From NCBI GenBank assembly GCA_022747635.1, contig JAKTNV010000005.1, positions 44,003,238-44,067,237 on the forward strand: 64,000 nt of DNA, given 5' to 3'. The notes under the pieces were generated by a model. That model saw nothing but the letters and a program-made list of their open reading frames with translations, was not told the DNA's origin and ran no database searches. This document shows positions 11,905 to 24,290 of the stretch, piece after piece. Numbering within the stretch: the stretch's first letter is position 1; each line of letters begins with the position of its first letter. Origin of the DNA: Hetaerina americana (taxonomy: Eukaryota; Arthropoda; Insecta; Odonata; Calopterygidae). The position numbers and the translations under genes were made by a program.

Positions 11905-14027
11905 GTTGTCCACTAACATCGACTTAACTCTGATCAGCGCATCATTACTAGGAAAAGTCAGAGAATGGAAGGTCATAGGAGACCAGATCACAAGTAACTA
12001 CAGACTAATCACCTTTAATATTACAAATAATTAAAACACACCATAACCACAGATTAGATTCACCTCCGCATAGACAGGTTAACTACAGCAATAAAATAAA
12101 CCATGAAAGAAAACATACCAAAATACACTAAAACAGAAAACCAACACCCCTGGTGGACCGTGAAGCTGGAACACTTGAATGCGAAGGTCAATAAACTTCG
12201 TTCCGAATACGAGAGGGGGGTAACGGAAGATAAAAGTATCCTAAGAATCAGATACGAGGTCAAACTAAAAGAATATAAACTTAAAATTAAAGAGTCTAAT
12301 AACAAATCATGGGAGAAGTTCAGCTCCCGAAACCTCGAAGCAAATGCCGGGGAATTCATATATAAATTGTTCTCGGGAAAAATAAAGTTACCAACCATCC
12401 TTGGGACTACCCTTAGGGACGACGGAAGCATCCCTTTGTTGGAGGAAAAAATCAAGCTCTCCCTTGACACTTAGCTTCCGGACGACACATTCGACAAAGG
12501 AAACACGAAGAAATCCGGAAGGAATCTAAAATAATCCCAGAGTCCGATAAACTTGATTCTATCACGAAAGAAGAAGTTCTCCGAGCCATTGGCCAGATTA
12601 AACCGAAAAAAGCACATGGGCATGACCAAATCCACGACCTTGTTATCAAAAAACTTGTCACGACCATACCAAATTTTCTCGCAAATATTTACAGCGACTC
12701 TCTGCTGCTATCATACTTCCCTGACACTTCGATATCAGGAACCCTACATACAGTTTTAAAATTAAAAGAAAAATACCATACAGATCCCAGCTCTTTATCA
12801 CACCTGATCTAGGAAAATTTGGAAAGATTAATTAAAGAGAGAATACAAATAATTCGTGAGGATACGCTACATCATCCTAATCAATATGGCTTCAGGAAAA
12901 ACCGAAGTTCATCAGACGCAATCAAAGCCCTCTTAAATAACTTAAATAATAGAAGACAATATGCATTAGTGGTTTTCATTGACATAAAAGGTTCATTTGA
13001 ATCTGTTTGGAGGCCTTCTGTCCTTCAGGAACTTAAAACACTAAACATTCCGTCGAACCTAATCAGACTCTTTTCAAATTACTTTACCAATAGACAGGTC
13101 GTATACAAAATGAAAACCATTTAAACAAATAAAATCCTCACCAGGAGCTGCCCACAAGGTTCTGTTTTGGGCCCGTTAATGTGGAACCTTATTACTAACC
13201 AGGTCTTAAGGAAAGAATTCCCAACGGGATGCAGCTTAATAGCTTTTGCCGATGATATGGCTTTGTCTATTGAAGCTAACTCAAGAGCTAAAATGGAGCA
13301 ACTGACAAAAAATTGTATCGGACGAATAGTATAGTGGGCAATAGCTAATAAATTGGTAATTTCAGCAACCAAGACATAATACATGTTCTTTTGAAATAAA
13401 ATGTCTAGGAACTCCACTGTTAAAATCTACAATAGCAATATCCAACGCACATCATCTTTTAAGTATTTGGGAATCGCGTTGGACGAAAAATTAACTTATC
13501 AGGCCCACATTAATTTCATAGTCAGCAAAACCAAAAAAAAATTCAAGACTGCCCTCAGGTATTACAAAACTAATTTTGGAACGGACTCCCTTTAATTGAT
13601 ATAAAAAGCTGTAGCAATACCCATTGTTACCAACGGCTGCTCTATTTGGGGTCATTAGGTTAACTACAGCAGAATCGAAAGAAAACTCAGAGAAGCACAA
13701 AGAACCTGCCTCTTAGCAATTAGCAAAGGTTACTCGACAATTAGCATGGACGCACTGTATTTAATTACCGGACAACCACCTCAAATATACAAGGTCATGG
13801 AGAGAATAAGCATAATTGAAGCCAAATCGGGCCAAGGCACAAAAAACCCCAACTCCGAGATCGAACAAAATCACGCCCTAAGCAAAAATAAATTGAAATA
13901 AATACTCAGGGAACAAACAATTTATCATTGGAATAGAGGCTGGCAGAATTCCGATAAAGGTATTCACACTAAAAAAATATTCCCAGACGACATTGAAAGG
14001 CTAAAGATAAAATTTATAAGCTGACTA
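11905..14027 (+). mobile_element. Degenerate non-LTR retrotransposon, 5'-truncated (R1/I-like)
   Basis: Begins in the C-terminal part of an endonuclease (IDLTLISASLLGKVREWKV then SNYRLITF, where SDHxxI would be expected). Continues through a WWT/Lys-rich spacer (12103-12474) into a reverse transcriptase: [59 protein letters not shown] and catalytic FADD at 13244-13255. Ends with the C-terminal segment (RTCLLAISKGY ... ALYLITGQPP). Several stops and frameshifts make it non-functional. Clade assignment is from motif style only. Confidence 0.85.
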
Positions 14028-14092
14028 ACGAACCCGGGGTCCTCCGGTCAGCAGTCCAACGCTCTACCCCTGGACTACCATGACCCACTTAA
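14028..14092 (-). repeat. tRNA-derived SINE head, truncated
   Basis: On the minus strand it reads gggtcatggtagtccagggg ... ggactgctgaccgg ... ccgggttcg, resembling a tRNA with A and B boxes. It breaks off at the B box where the retrotransposon ends. The head gtggtagtccaggggg is shared with the SINE at 61809. Confidence 0.5.
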
Positions 14093-14508
14093 TTAATTGA
14101 TATTAATTTTATTAGAATACTAAATGGGGATAAAGCGAGAGCAGGAAACCCCTCAAAATGTCATGTTTTTTCTGTATGCTATTTTTTTGTATTTGCTTCC
14201 GCAATAAAAATGTGTGATTGGGGAACCTCCTCCACCACCTTTCCTAATTATTTTTTATATATCTAACTGTTAGCACAGATCTTCCCTTCTTACGGCCCGA
14301 TTGTGAATTAACCGTCCCATATGGCGCACCAATTTCACCCATCCTGTGCAAACTTTCCATATTCTCTCACTACGTCACCCACCATGCTACCTTTGCTTTA
14401 TTTGTTATCCGTCCCCAATTATTATTTTCCTCTTTGTGCTACCTTCTGCCTAACTCAGCGTTAATATACTTCCATTTCTTTCTCTCATCTGTCTTTCTAA
14501 TCATGCAC

Positions 14509-14585
14509 TATATATACATACATACAAACATATAATTATAAATATAAAAATTATTATATGTATATGTTGTATGTATGTATATATA
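14509..14585. repeat. AT-rich inverted repeat
   Basis: Arms of about 27 bases built from ta/catacata motifs around an AT-rich loop. Probably a microsatellite-derived palindrome. Confidence 0.6.
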
Positions 14586-14640
14586 CGACATATGTATACT
14601 CGTATACAGACATATATAATTCGGAATCTTCCTGGAACAC

Positions 14641-14756
14641 GGATATGGTTTGAGGATAGGAAGTGGATACCCTAGCCGGCGGATTTAAAATTACGCATGG
14701 CGAAGCGACTTCTACTTCATCTTTTCCTCAAACCAACCATAGGGTTAATTACCTTT
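14641..14756 (+). repeat. SINE 3' fragment
   Basis: Ends with aaaccaaccatagggttaat, the tail shared with the copies at 18918, 22950 and 61268. The tRNA-like head is missing. Confidence 0.5.
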
Positions 14757-15559
14757 GTTTGCATTAACGGGGGAGTGGTACTGGACTTGAAGCGTCTTCT
14801 GTAATTAATAAAGCCATTAGCAGTAATCAAGTATATTTATCAGTAGATTTCAGCAGGCAAGTTGGGGCATTTAACTATAGCAAAAAATGCCCTCGAAATA
14901 TATATTTGACTAGATCGGTATTGGCATTGCTAGGACGTAAATGGGTTTACGCAAAATATGGCGATGCGGTGGTAAACCAAGGGGGTGACCGACCATAAAG
15001 CTTAACACTTAACTTGGAATAACTGTTGCAGAAGTGATAATTCTATGGATAGGATAATTGAAACTGCCAAATATTATAATAATACATTGATATGTGCAAT
15101 CATTTTGTAGTACGACTTAGTCACGAAGAAGATCAATTCTGCTGTTTGAACCGTTTCAAGCCTTGTGTCATTTCCAGAATTCGTAGGATAAGGTGAACGT
15201 AGTTACTAATTATCATATTTAATATTGAAAATTCCTATAAATGTATGGAGTTATATCGTATACTGTAATTGTTGAACTACTCGTGCCTCATGCTACCAAG
15301 GCAAGATCTGCACCATGCAAATTAGAGTTTAAAGTACGAGGTGAGTTCCAGTTCTAAGATCCCCTGGAAAGTTTTTTCTGGCAGACTAGATACACCATAA
15401 AGTTGAAGCTTATGTTACTTCTCTAGATAATTTATCTGCAGGCGTACACATGTTTCACAACTTTGGAGCTGAGATTTCATGGTCGCCGAGAACGCTTCTA
15501 CTGGAATTTGTTTTGTCCACTGGAAAAAAGCTGATGCGTGAGCGTTCAGACTGGAAAAC

Positions 15560-16190
15560 GTACGATCATGGAATATCCTTCATCGATGAAAAATTCCATA
15601 ACTCGCTAGGAGCGAAGTCGGAAGAATAGGGAGTATCAAACACCGCTTCAAAGTGGTTGCTACGAAGAAACTCCTGGGTTAAGATCACTCGACCAGGAGT
15701 GTTGCCTTAATGGAAAAGCACACGTACAGCCTTTGCAGGTCGTTTTTGCAATCCTGGAAAGAGCTTTGTCCTCAAAGCATATTCGTAGCCGCCACCGTAA
15801 CGCCCTATGAAACTCAAATCAGTGAGGATTTTGCCTTTACAGTCCCAAAATATGGTCACTATAATTTTCTCAGAACTGGCGATAATCTAGAATTTCTTCG
15901 AGGTCGGTGAGTGGGTGAGCTTTTATTATATAGACTGCCGTTTCGTTTCAGGACCTTAAACGTCATCCAAGTCTTATCCATTGACACGATTGATGAAAAG
16001 AGAGCACTATTCATGGCATCACTAAAGGTCAAAATCGCCAGAGAAATTATTTCCCTCCTTGTTACTACCCACCTAGCCTTGTGTCCTTCGGTCAGCATAG
16101 AAGCCACGGCCACGGTGATGAAACTTTCCGCATTTTCAAGCCTTCCTGAATGGTGATCTGCAAAGATCCTTAGGAAATCCCATCTTTAGA
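15560..16190 (-). pseudogene. Mariner-family transposase remnant
   Basis: Minus-strand pieces in order: MLTEGHKARWVVTRRE, IVSMDKTWMT (first catalytic Asp), PETKRQSI, KIIVTIFWDCKGKILTD, QEFLRSNHFEAVFDTPYSSD and FAPSE, where the family has FAPSD. These are the expected order and motifs of a DD34D transposase. Stops and frameshifts separate the pieces. Terminal repeats were not identified. Confidence 0.8.
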
Positions 16191-16199
16191 GGTAATACC

Positions 16200-18199
16200 A
16201 CACACAATCGGCGGTCCTATTACAACCGCTCGCGTACTTACGTTTTCGGTTCGTTTGGCTAGTGGCCAAGGCCTCTTGCGTTCATTGTCTCACAACGGTT
16301 GGCATTCTTTAGACTGTCGCACCGAGGAACGTAAATTTTTCACATCCATAACACCATCAGAGTATGTCTCACTCTATTAACGATTAATCTCAATGGTTTT
16401 TAAACCAAGCAAGTGAGAGGAGAATACGGATAAATACACTTCTTGTACGCAAAACTATGCCATTCTGAATATTGAAAAGGCTTTTTTACTCCAGCGTAAA
16501 CTATATTACTGTGCACTGTAGGGTTCAGCGAACTATATGAGCTTATGTACTACCCGTATATTTTGCTTAAAAAAATGTACCCGCGTTATTTACCTCTAGC
16601 GCATCTTTCTATAGACTCCCAGTCCCGAGAAAAAATCAGGAGACTATAGAGCTTAAACTCACCTCGTATGTCACTAATCCTCATAATCCTTGCCAACTTT
16701 GTCTTTCTCTCTTCAACTACAATAAACTACCAAATGGCGAGAATAAAGAACAGTGAAATCAATGGTGCGGGATAACAGTAGCATTCACCTTTCCGCTAAA
16801 AGATGTAAATGCTGTCAGGGGCTTGACTTCTCGTTCCCTTCCCCCTATTTACCATTTTTTTCTGCATGTCTGTCGCCCAGCTACCCTCTGAAACAAATGG
16901 TACTTTCGAGCGGTATATCTTTGAAAATAGAAATCAAGAATATGAAACTTGGTGCAATAACACTCCATCTGGTAATCGAATAAAGAATAACGAACATACT
17001 TTGCATCTACTATCATCACCGGAATTTCGATCTAAGATAATCCATGAGAAATAATTACCCTAGAGTTGGTATGTTTGCCATCACACTTCGTGAGAGAACA
17101 GAACTTAATAGAGAGTAAAATGCCTGGTGGAATTCTTTAGGACAACTTCGAGGCATTGAAATAAAATTCCAACAGCCAGCACTTTACGAGAGATATATTT
17201 TATTCCTCAATAAGATCAGCACCGAATGTCGGCAATATCTATCGAAATACTGTGCCCACTTGGTACCACTACATGGGTACCAATGTGTTGCATCTACGTG
17301 TTAGCAGTGACCCCACAATATTTGTGACTGTGGGTGAACATACCACCTCTATTTCCGCCGCGAGCTAAGGTGCCTCCGCATTTTCATACGATCACGGTAT
17401 CCACCACAGCAATTGGAAATATATTTCTTCTATGACATTCCCCTTTTGAACCGATAAACACACCAGAATAATTTGATGCGGCAGATGTATCGCTTTTAGA
17501 GTTTAACTCATAGAGTGCCCATATTTTCCTGATCATCTAAGTATAATGATGAACTCATTGCTCCGAGCAGATGGAAAGAAGCATTACGTTTGATATATTT
17601 CACAGCCCATTACCTTCGAACAACAAATCAAACCATTTGAATTGCTAGATATATGTCTCGCATTTGCTTGATAGCCGTAGTTCTTTATTCTATTTAGGAC
17701 CAGATTATCATCTACATGAGCAACGCACTGTACAATCGTCACATCGGCGAGTGGCAGGTCATGTTCAGACGCCAGTCTCATTTAATTATTTCCGTGAGTT
17801 TCATTGGATAATCGTGGAACAAAATGCGTATTCACGAAGCCTTTTCTTAAGAAATTCACACTAACCAGTTAAAAATTAGTAAATATTGGGGGTGTTGCGA
17901 GGGTGAATTACGAGAGGAAATATCGGGATGGATCAGATTGATGGATAATTTCTCATATTTTAATAAGAGGGTAAATATTCGATGTTATGTGGGGACTTCA
18001 GAACTCCCTCGGAGCCAGAAGTTGGTTAACTCGACGGTCATGAACCTCTTTCAGGATGAACATGCGTTTCTCGAGTTCAACACCACTCACCGACCAAAAT
18101 TTTCCTGCCACCCTAACAATGCCGCAAATGAATAACTAGTGGAGAGGGGAGAGGACCATGTCACATTATGGAAGGTCGCTGGGGAGGTACGGGGAAAAT
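16200..18199. other. Intergenic, no gene recognised
   Basis: Only short unrelated open frames; no repeats or RNA genes recognised. Confidence 0.4.
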
Positions 18200-18514
18200 T
18201 CATGAAGTAGCTACGGGGAGGGGGGAAACTTTGTGTGCTGGAGTGGGGGTGGAGGGATGAGAGGTGTGGGGTTCCCTCGGAAGGGAAGGGAAGAGAGAAT
18301 TATGTCCCCTGCGAAAGGCATAAAGGAATGGTCCTCCTTCGACAAATCGGACACTCTGGGGAAGTGACGTCGAAGGGAGACCAAAGGGAAGGCACGTCTG
18401 GCGGTTTCCGAGCAAGCCTTCTCGAGAGTGTCTCCGATCCACACGCGCCGTCCCTCGAAGCCCCCAGCCGTTGAGGCCTATCCGCCACCCTGCGCCTTGC
18501 TGAACACGATCGAG
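18200..18514 (+). promoter_or_regulatory. Candidate FASN promoter and non-coding first exon
   Basis: A GC- and CpG-rich block stands out from its AT-rich surroundings and ends in a full-consensus donor, cgag|gtaagt, at 18515. A spliced 5' UTR exon is required because the first coding exon opens with a 3' splice site; this block lies 5.6 kb upstream in the right orientation. It contains tgacgtc at 18365 and purine-rich G runs at 18215-18272. Every frame across it is open by composition, so I call no ORF. The link to FASN is inference. Confidence 0.3.
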
Positions 18515-18917
18515 GTAAGTGTAAATTAGTGAAGTTTTCGACGTTCCGTCGATGCTGTGTTTCCTTAACGTCTGGCCACATTAATTTCCACCACAATTCC
18601 TGAACAAGTCAATGCCGAAAGGCCAATAATTTAGACACACTGGAGTACTAGGATTTAAAGCTCATGGAGGTCTTCTCACATATCCTAATAAGGAAGGACA
18701 CAACTAAAAACACTTCACATTCCTGATTATTACGAGTGAAACTACTGTCCATTATGGGAAGAAACAACGACAAACGCAACAGAGGGTGCTTTCATCTTTA
18801 TGCTTTATTTAAATGCTCTAGAAAATGACAAAACATTAAAAATTGCATACTTTTACGGCTTTCTTGTTGTATTAAGAGGCCCCTTAGGTTTCTTTTGCCA
18901 GTACAACCATTCGCAAG

Positions 18918-19125
18918 TGTCAGCAGTCCAGCGGGCGGAGAGCTTAGCTACTAGCTGGAGGCTCCAGGTTTGATTCCATCGACGTTGCTGGACACCCTAA
19001 GAGTCACCCAAGCTCGGCTTTTTTCAGTTACTTGGGGAAACACAGACAGGACAGGGAAAGGAAACCCTGTAGAGCGAGATTAGCTCTACCTTCTCGGATC
19101 AAACCATCCTATGGGTTGATTAGAG
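18918..19125 (+). repeat. tRNA-derived SINE copy
   Basis: A-box-like cggagagcttagctactagc, B box ggtttgattcc (18968-18978), a body with caagctcggctttttt, ending aaaccatcctatgggttgat. The tail matches the other copies in the window. Confidence 0.7.
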
Positions 19126-20478
19126 AGGTTTTTTGAGGCTCTCGTGTTCTATGGAATTGCTACATTAATATTCAAGCTGAAATTAATATTGTGGGCATTT
19201 AAATTTACTCTGCGTACACAAACAATTAATGCTACATTCATAATTAAGTTTAATCTTGCTTTTTAAACTAGGCAGGCGTTTCTAATGATACTGTAATTTA
19301 AATTGGTAGCAGAACAATAGAAAATAGTATTTTTTTCTCCAGCTGATAAGATTTTCTAGCTGCCTTAATCTACAATTTCCTCATTTTTAAATTTAATTTT
19401 CATTTTTGGTACCAGTAGGTACACCCATGTATTTTGTACTTGATTGATGGTTTTGGAGTGACATAACGGCAGAAAACAGTAATTATGAGCGGCGCATTTA
19501 TTCCTCATCGCCTCAGAAGACGACTCCTTCACTCTTAGCAATACATGTTAAGCAAACAGTTCCCTCTGGAGCAAATGGGAGATGGGCAACTCTGACTTGC
19601 TGCAAAGGGTCGACCTTCTGGCTTGCTTGTTCTTACTTTACACTATATTGTCTCATTCCAAATGGGAAATAGGGCTTCACGATCTCGGACATTGCACATT
19701 CCTTAATTGCATCAATGGTTATCAGGAAGGAAACTATATTCACGATGTGGATGGTGCAGATAATGCCCTCTCACTTGTACATATTATTGCCTATCGCATT
19801 AGTGTGACCTGTATTTTTTTCATTTAGACTAACACTGAACACTAGACCAAATATTTTTTTAGATGCAATAGACCACTCAGTATGAGAAAAGAGTTCTATT
19901 ATACTAGTTTTATACTAAGACCAAATCGAGAGAATCTCAGTTGCCAGAACAATTTGGAAGGCCAAACGTGATAAAATATACTATATCTAGGATCTCTTAC
20001 GACGAGATTTACGGGGAGTTTCGTAATAGTCCAGGGATTCCGCACGTAATAAATACACACATTAAACTTGCGCAGAGAAAATATGGCAAATCAATGTGGT
20101 TATTTGCGGGGAAAGAATCCTCGCCAGGAATCAGTACACTCACAATCAGAATTAGACACAAGTGTCCTGTGATTGCTTTCAGTAGAATAAACTCTATTCA
20201 AGGGACAATTACAGGTACCTAGTCAGACACTCCCCTTCATTTTTATCGTGGGGATGGTAGCGGAAAAGTTGAGGAAAGACATTATTAGTATAAGGTAATC
20301 TACCGGTTAAGGTAGGTTTTTGGATGGACACAACCGAGGAAAGACATATTCAGCTCATTTTCACACCTTTGATTCGGAGCAAAATAAAACCTGCACCGGG
20401 GACCAACTTAACATTTACACCCTCCCACACAAATCATGAGGTGCACTTGTTTTCTCAAGGTGGTTCATGAAGAATATT
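19126..20478. other. No gene recognised
   Basis: AT-rich. Open frames of 81 codons (19582) and 93 codons (19941) have no recognisable domain. If the first FASN exon is at 18.5 kb, this lies in its first intron. Confidence 0.35.
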
Positions 20479-20479
20479 A

Positions 20480-21043
20480 CGAGGTGTGGCCGAAACTATG
20501 CGATCTGCGTTCATATTTCCCATTGGTGCTAATCTTCGTCATCCAGGCCGTGACATCCTTCGAAGTAGTCCCCATTTGATTGAACCACACGCTACCAGCG
20601 GTGCTTCTACGTCTTAAAGCAGTCCTTGAACGCAGATTTTGGAATGGCCTTCAGCTCGCGCGTCGCATTACTCTGAATCGTCTCGATGTCGTCGAACCGC
20701 TTTCCTTAGAGTGCCATTTTCAATTTTGGGAGCATCCAAAAGTCGCAGGGAGCTATGTCGGGACTGTACGGAGGCTGGCGAAGCTGTACTATCTTGTATT
20801 TCACCAAAAATTGCTGCACAAGGTTTGATGACTGCGCTGGCGCGTTATCATGATGAAGAAGTCCCGCTTGACCAGAGACGGGGTCGTTTTCTTCTCACGG
20901 CATCACGCAATCTTTTCAGAACTTCAACGTAATATTCTTTGTTGATCGTCTGACCTCTTGGAGCAAATTCGTCGAGCACAACACCCTCACAATAAAAAAT
21001 ATAATAAAAAAAACCATGTCGTATACTTTTCGGACATACCTCG
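20480..21043 (-). mobile_element. Deleted mariner element with terminal repeats
   Basis: 564 bases bounded by TA on both sides, with imperfect inverted ends starting cgaggtgtggccgaaa and, in complement, cgaggtatgtccgaaa. The minus strand holds the C-terminal half of a transposase: VLDEFAPRGQTINKEYYVEV, DNAPAQSSNLVQQFLVKYK, PPYSPDIAPCDFW (last catalytic Asp) and a final GCHGLDDED-stop at 20529. The N-terminal DNA-binding half is gone and stops plus a frameshift are present, so it is non-autonomous. Confidence 0.85.
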
Positions 21044-21045
21044 TA

Positions 21046-22949
21046 TTTCTGATTTCAGGGATCAAATTCACGGATTGCACTCACACTCAAACACACACAC
21101 TCACTAACACAAGCAATCACGAACACATATTCAACACACAAGTTGGCAAGACTATAAAAATAATGATAGGCATTTATGTACTGATAGGTGACACTTGTGT
21201 ATTATTGTGTTTGTATGTGTGCTGATGCCTGACAAGTATTAATTCTCCGCGAATCATCACATCTATTTTTCATATTTTCTGTGCATGAGTTTAGAGTGCA
21301 CGTATTTCTTATGTGCAGAATCCATGGAGTGGGATGAAAATTAATTAATTGACTTAATGTGTCCCCGTCATGGACACAAACTTTTTTCTCAAAGGCCTTT
21401 TGGGTGGAGTGCCCATCACTGGATACGTTTGTAGGCCCACACATTAAAATGCTATAAACTTCAGAGATAAGATGCGTTCCTGTGTGTGTGTGTGTGAAAG
21501 GACTGCAAAAATTGAAATTTTATTTAGTTCAGGATACTATTAAGACCTTAGGTCTCCACTTTCAGCAAAAATTACTTCTAGTATTGGTTTGAAATGACTT
21601 CCCTTGAAAAAAATCAAATCAATACAGCACCCTATGCTCCACAGTTCAAAGTCTGATCTCTCTTTGTAAGGCTTGTGTTGAAATATTTGGAGTGAATTTT
21701 TATTGCATATAAGGCTGAAGCTTAGCAGCCTATTAAGGCATTTGGTACTTGTGATGTCAAGTGGGTTACCTTCCACAACCTCCAGTTCCCCAGACTATTT
21801 TCAAGTCACTACAAATTTTCAATCAATTAATTCTAAAAAGTAAATTTTTCATCTTTCAGTGGAATGGCTGTAGATTTATCATTCAAGAGGTACATTTATT
21901 CAGTTAAGGCATTAAATTTTTTTTAGGAAACCACCCTATTCCACTTTTCCTCTAGGGTTTCTGAGGCTCTATTCCATTTTACACATACCAATAATTATGA
22001 AGAAATGAAGGGATTAAGATCACTCATCACAAACTCATTGTTCCCTTTTAAAATTACATGTTTAATACAAATGGTACCTATCTCAAAGCTTCAGTTTCCA
22101 ATATGATGAATCCTATTTAAGCACCTAAAGTTAGGCAATGTGGTAAGGAGGTATGAACTGGTTCCCATACCCTGAATGTATAACTGTAAGTCACAATATA
22201 GGTAAGTAGATTTCAGATGAATCCTAATTTATTAAACTATCCTGCAGATTAAAGACTGACTTAATTCCATTTCATTAACAACTCAGGCAAGTGGTGCCTG
22301 CAGTGGTTGGGGAATGCTTCGTGAAATCTGCACACAAAGACTAATTTGCTATATTCAGCACTTGTTAATTTCATGTCATTGCACTCCTGCCTTAGTGCAT
22401 GTGTTTCGTGGGACACTCCAAAATTGTTTCTCAAGAGTGCCATGATATGATCAGTAATTGCCAACAGCATTTACTCTAGAGATTTACTTCATTTTAATTT
22501 TTCCCTTTTGAAGAGTTTTAACATCCGACCCACATGGGGTGATTTGTCTGGTTCAACTCCTCCTAATTTTTTTTTTTAATTCTGAAAATATCCTGTTGAA
22601 CATATTATGTGGCGTTAATTATTGCTAATTTGTTGGATTAACTACATTAGAACAAATCCGTGAAAGTCTCTTTCTACAAATTCTTAAAAAAATAATAAGT
22701 GAAGAAAGCAGAACACATTTGAACTAAAAAATGTCCAATGTTCCAATTAAAAAAAAATCCTGCATTAAGATGATATGTTCAAATTACTTTTTACAGAGAA
22801 AATATATCAATAAAGAAATCGAAATATTTTCAAATCAGAAGCATTCATTTCATGAAGGACATGAATTTTTATGCTTATTTAAAAAAAATAACATCATGAT
22901 AAAACTCCTTTTGTACTCCACAGTATCCACAGCCATGTCTCAAACTTGC
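21046..22949. other. No gene recognised; CpG falls here
   Basis: Contains a (TG)8 run at 21481-21496 and nothing else recognised. CpG becomes scarce from about 21.3 kb onward. Confidence 0.4.
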
Positions 22950-23190
22950 CCTATTCTTTGGGTACTGACTGGAGGGCCCAGGTTCAATGCCCAGGCACCC
23001 TGGAAACCCTCAGCTATGCTCAAGCTGTGTGATTTTTTTTTTGGTATTTGATCTTCCTGGGAAAACATAGCTGGCACAGGGAAAGAAAGTAGCCCCCCTA
23101 CCCTGATGCGTGAATTTCACTCACCATCCGGCTTATTACTGGGTGAACTCTACCATCCATTACCAAACCAACCTTTGGGTTGATTACTGC
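22950..23190 (+). repeat. tRNA-derived SINE copy
   Basis: B-box-like ggttcaatgcc at 22981, body gctcaagctgtgtgattttt, then cctaccctgatgcgtgaatt, ending aaaccaacctttgggttgat. The body and tail match the copy at 61809. Confidence 0.7.
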
Positions 23191-24109
23191 ATTTATGATT
23201 TTTCATCTTATTGGTATGAAAATGATTATAAGAAGCATATCTTCCACATTTCTTACTTTATTTTAGCTTATTTCCTATTTGTCAAGTAGATTATCACAGA
23301 CATCTCTTCAACGAAAACATGTATTATTTCCTGTCTCTATATCCAACAAATGCAATCCTCCACTCCTTCTAAATTGAAATTGGCTGACTATATTTAAGCT
23401 TTACCTATTTATCTTATAATTCATTATGCTACTGTTATTGCAGTTTTTGACAAATATCATCCGACTGATCAAACAAAATTCACATCTGTTATCCTTTTAC
23501 TCTTTCACTTTGGGGATATTAATCCTAGTCTAGTCTCAATAAACATTAACAACATACTACTGAGTGCACATTACCTGCACACCACCTATTAGTTGATGTT
23601 CAAGTTTGAGCTTCTCTCATATTTTCTATGCTCTTCCCTCTTGCATACTTCCATCACATTACCTGCACTGGATATTTTCATCAGGGCAAAGTGGAAAAAT
23701 GGCCCATTGACATAATGCATCATGCAGTAACAGTTAGCTAATCTCAGGATTATACTCTGCAGTTTACTGAACTTTTTGCCATTTGGACCCAGTTCATAAA
23801 GATTGGTGTCCATGACAAAACACACTGAATATGGTTAAAGGCAATAACTTCATGAAAGGGCATGTACGCAGTTCTCCACGTGAAATTGCCATAAGACCAT
23901 TTCCCTTTCGAGGCAGGTCACTTCATTTTTAAATATGCCCTAAAAGCATGATCTTTGCATGAAATATGAACAGTCCATAATGTGTCAACCATTGTTTAGT
24001 GTTATATATTAGGATTTCTGGGTTTTGCACGTGATAACTTGGTGCTCATCCTATGGGCATACATATGGCTTTCTATCAAAAGATTCGTTTTTATCATCTA
24101 TTATTTCAG

Positions 24110-24148
24110 GGTAGAGTCTTGGAAACAAAGAAAGTGATAGCTGACATC
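24110..24148 (+). other. FASN: FASN 5' UTR part of first coding exon
   Basis: A pyrimidine-rich 3' splice site (ttatttcag, ending 24109) precedes the ATG by 39 bases, so transcription must start in at least one upstream non-coding exon. The frame is open through these bases but holds no earlier ATG after the splice site. An upstream coding exon is therefore not excluded, although the protein N-terminus already looks complete. Confidence 0.6.
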
Positions 24149-24290
24149 ATGTCATCTTCAATGCCATTTGAAGTAGTGGTCTCTGGGATGGCTGGGAAGT
24201 TCCCAGAATCAGAGGACTTATGCCAGCTGAGGGACCAGTTATTTGATAAAGTTGACCTAGTCACAGATGATGACCGCCGCTGGAAACTTG
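24149..24290 (+). CDS. FASN: FASN exon 1 (KS N-terminus)
   Basis: Residues 1-47 plus one base of codon 48. Begins [20 protein letters not shown], the FASN ketoacyl synthase opening, and ends DDRRWKLG at donor gtaaga (24291). Phase-1 end matches exon 2. Confidence 0.93.

Noticed and set aside
18200..18596. Four overlapping frames of 77-98 codons on both strands
   Set aside because: All strands are open at once because the block is GC-rich with few stops; better read as promoter/UTR.
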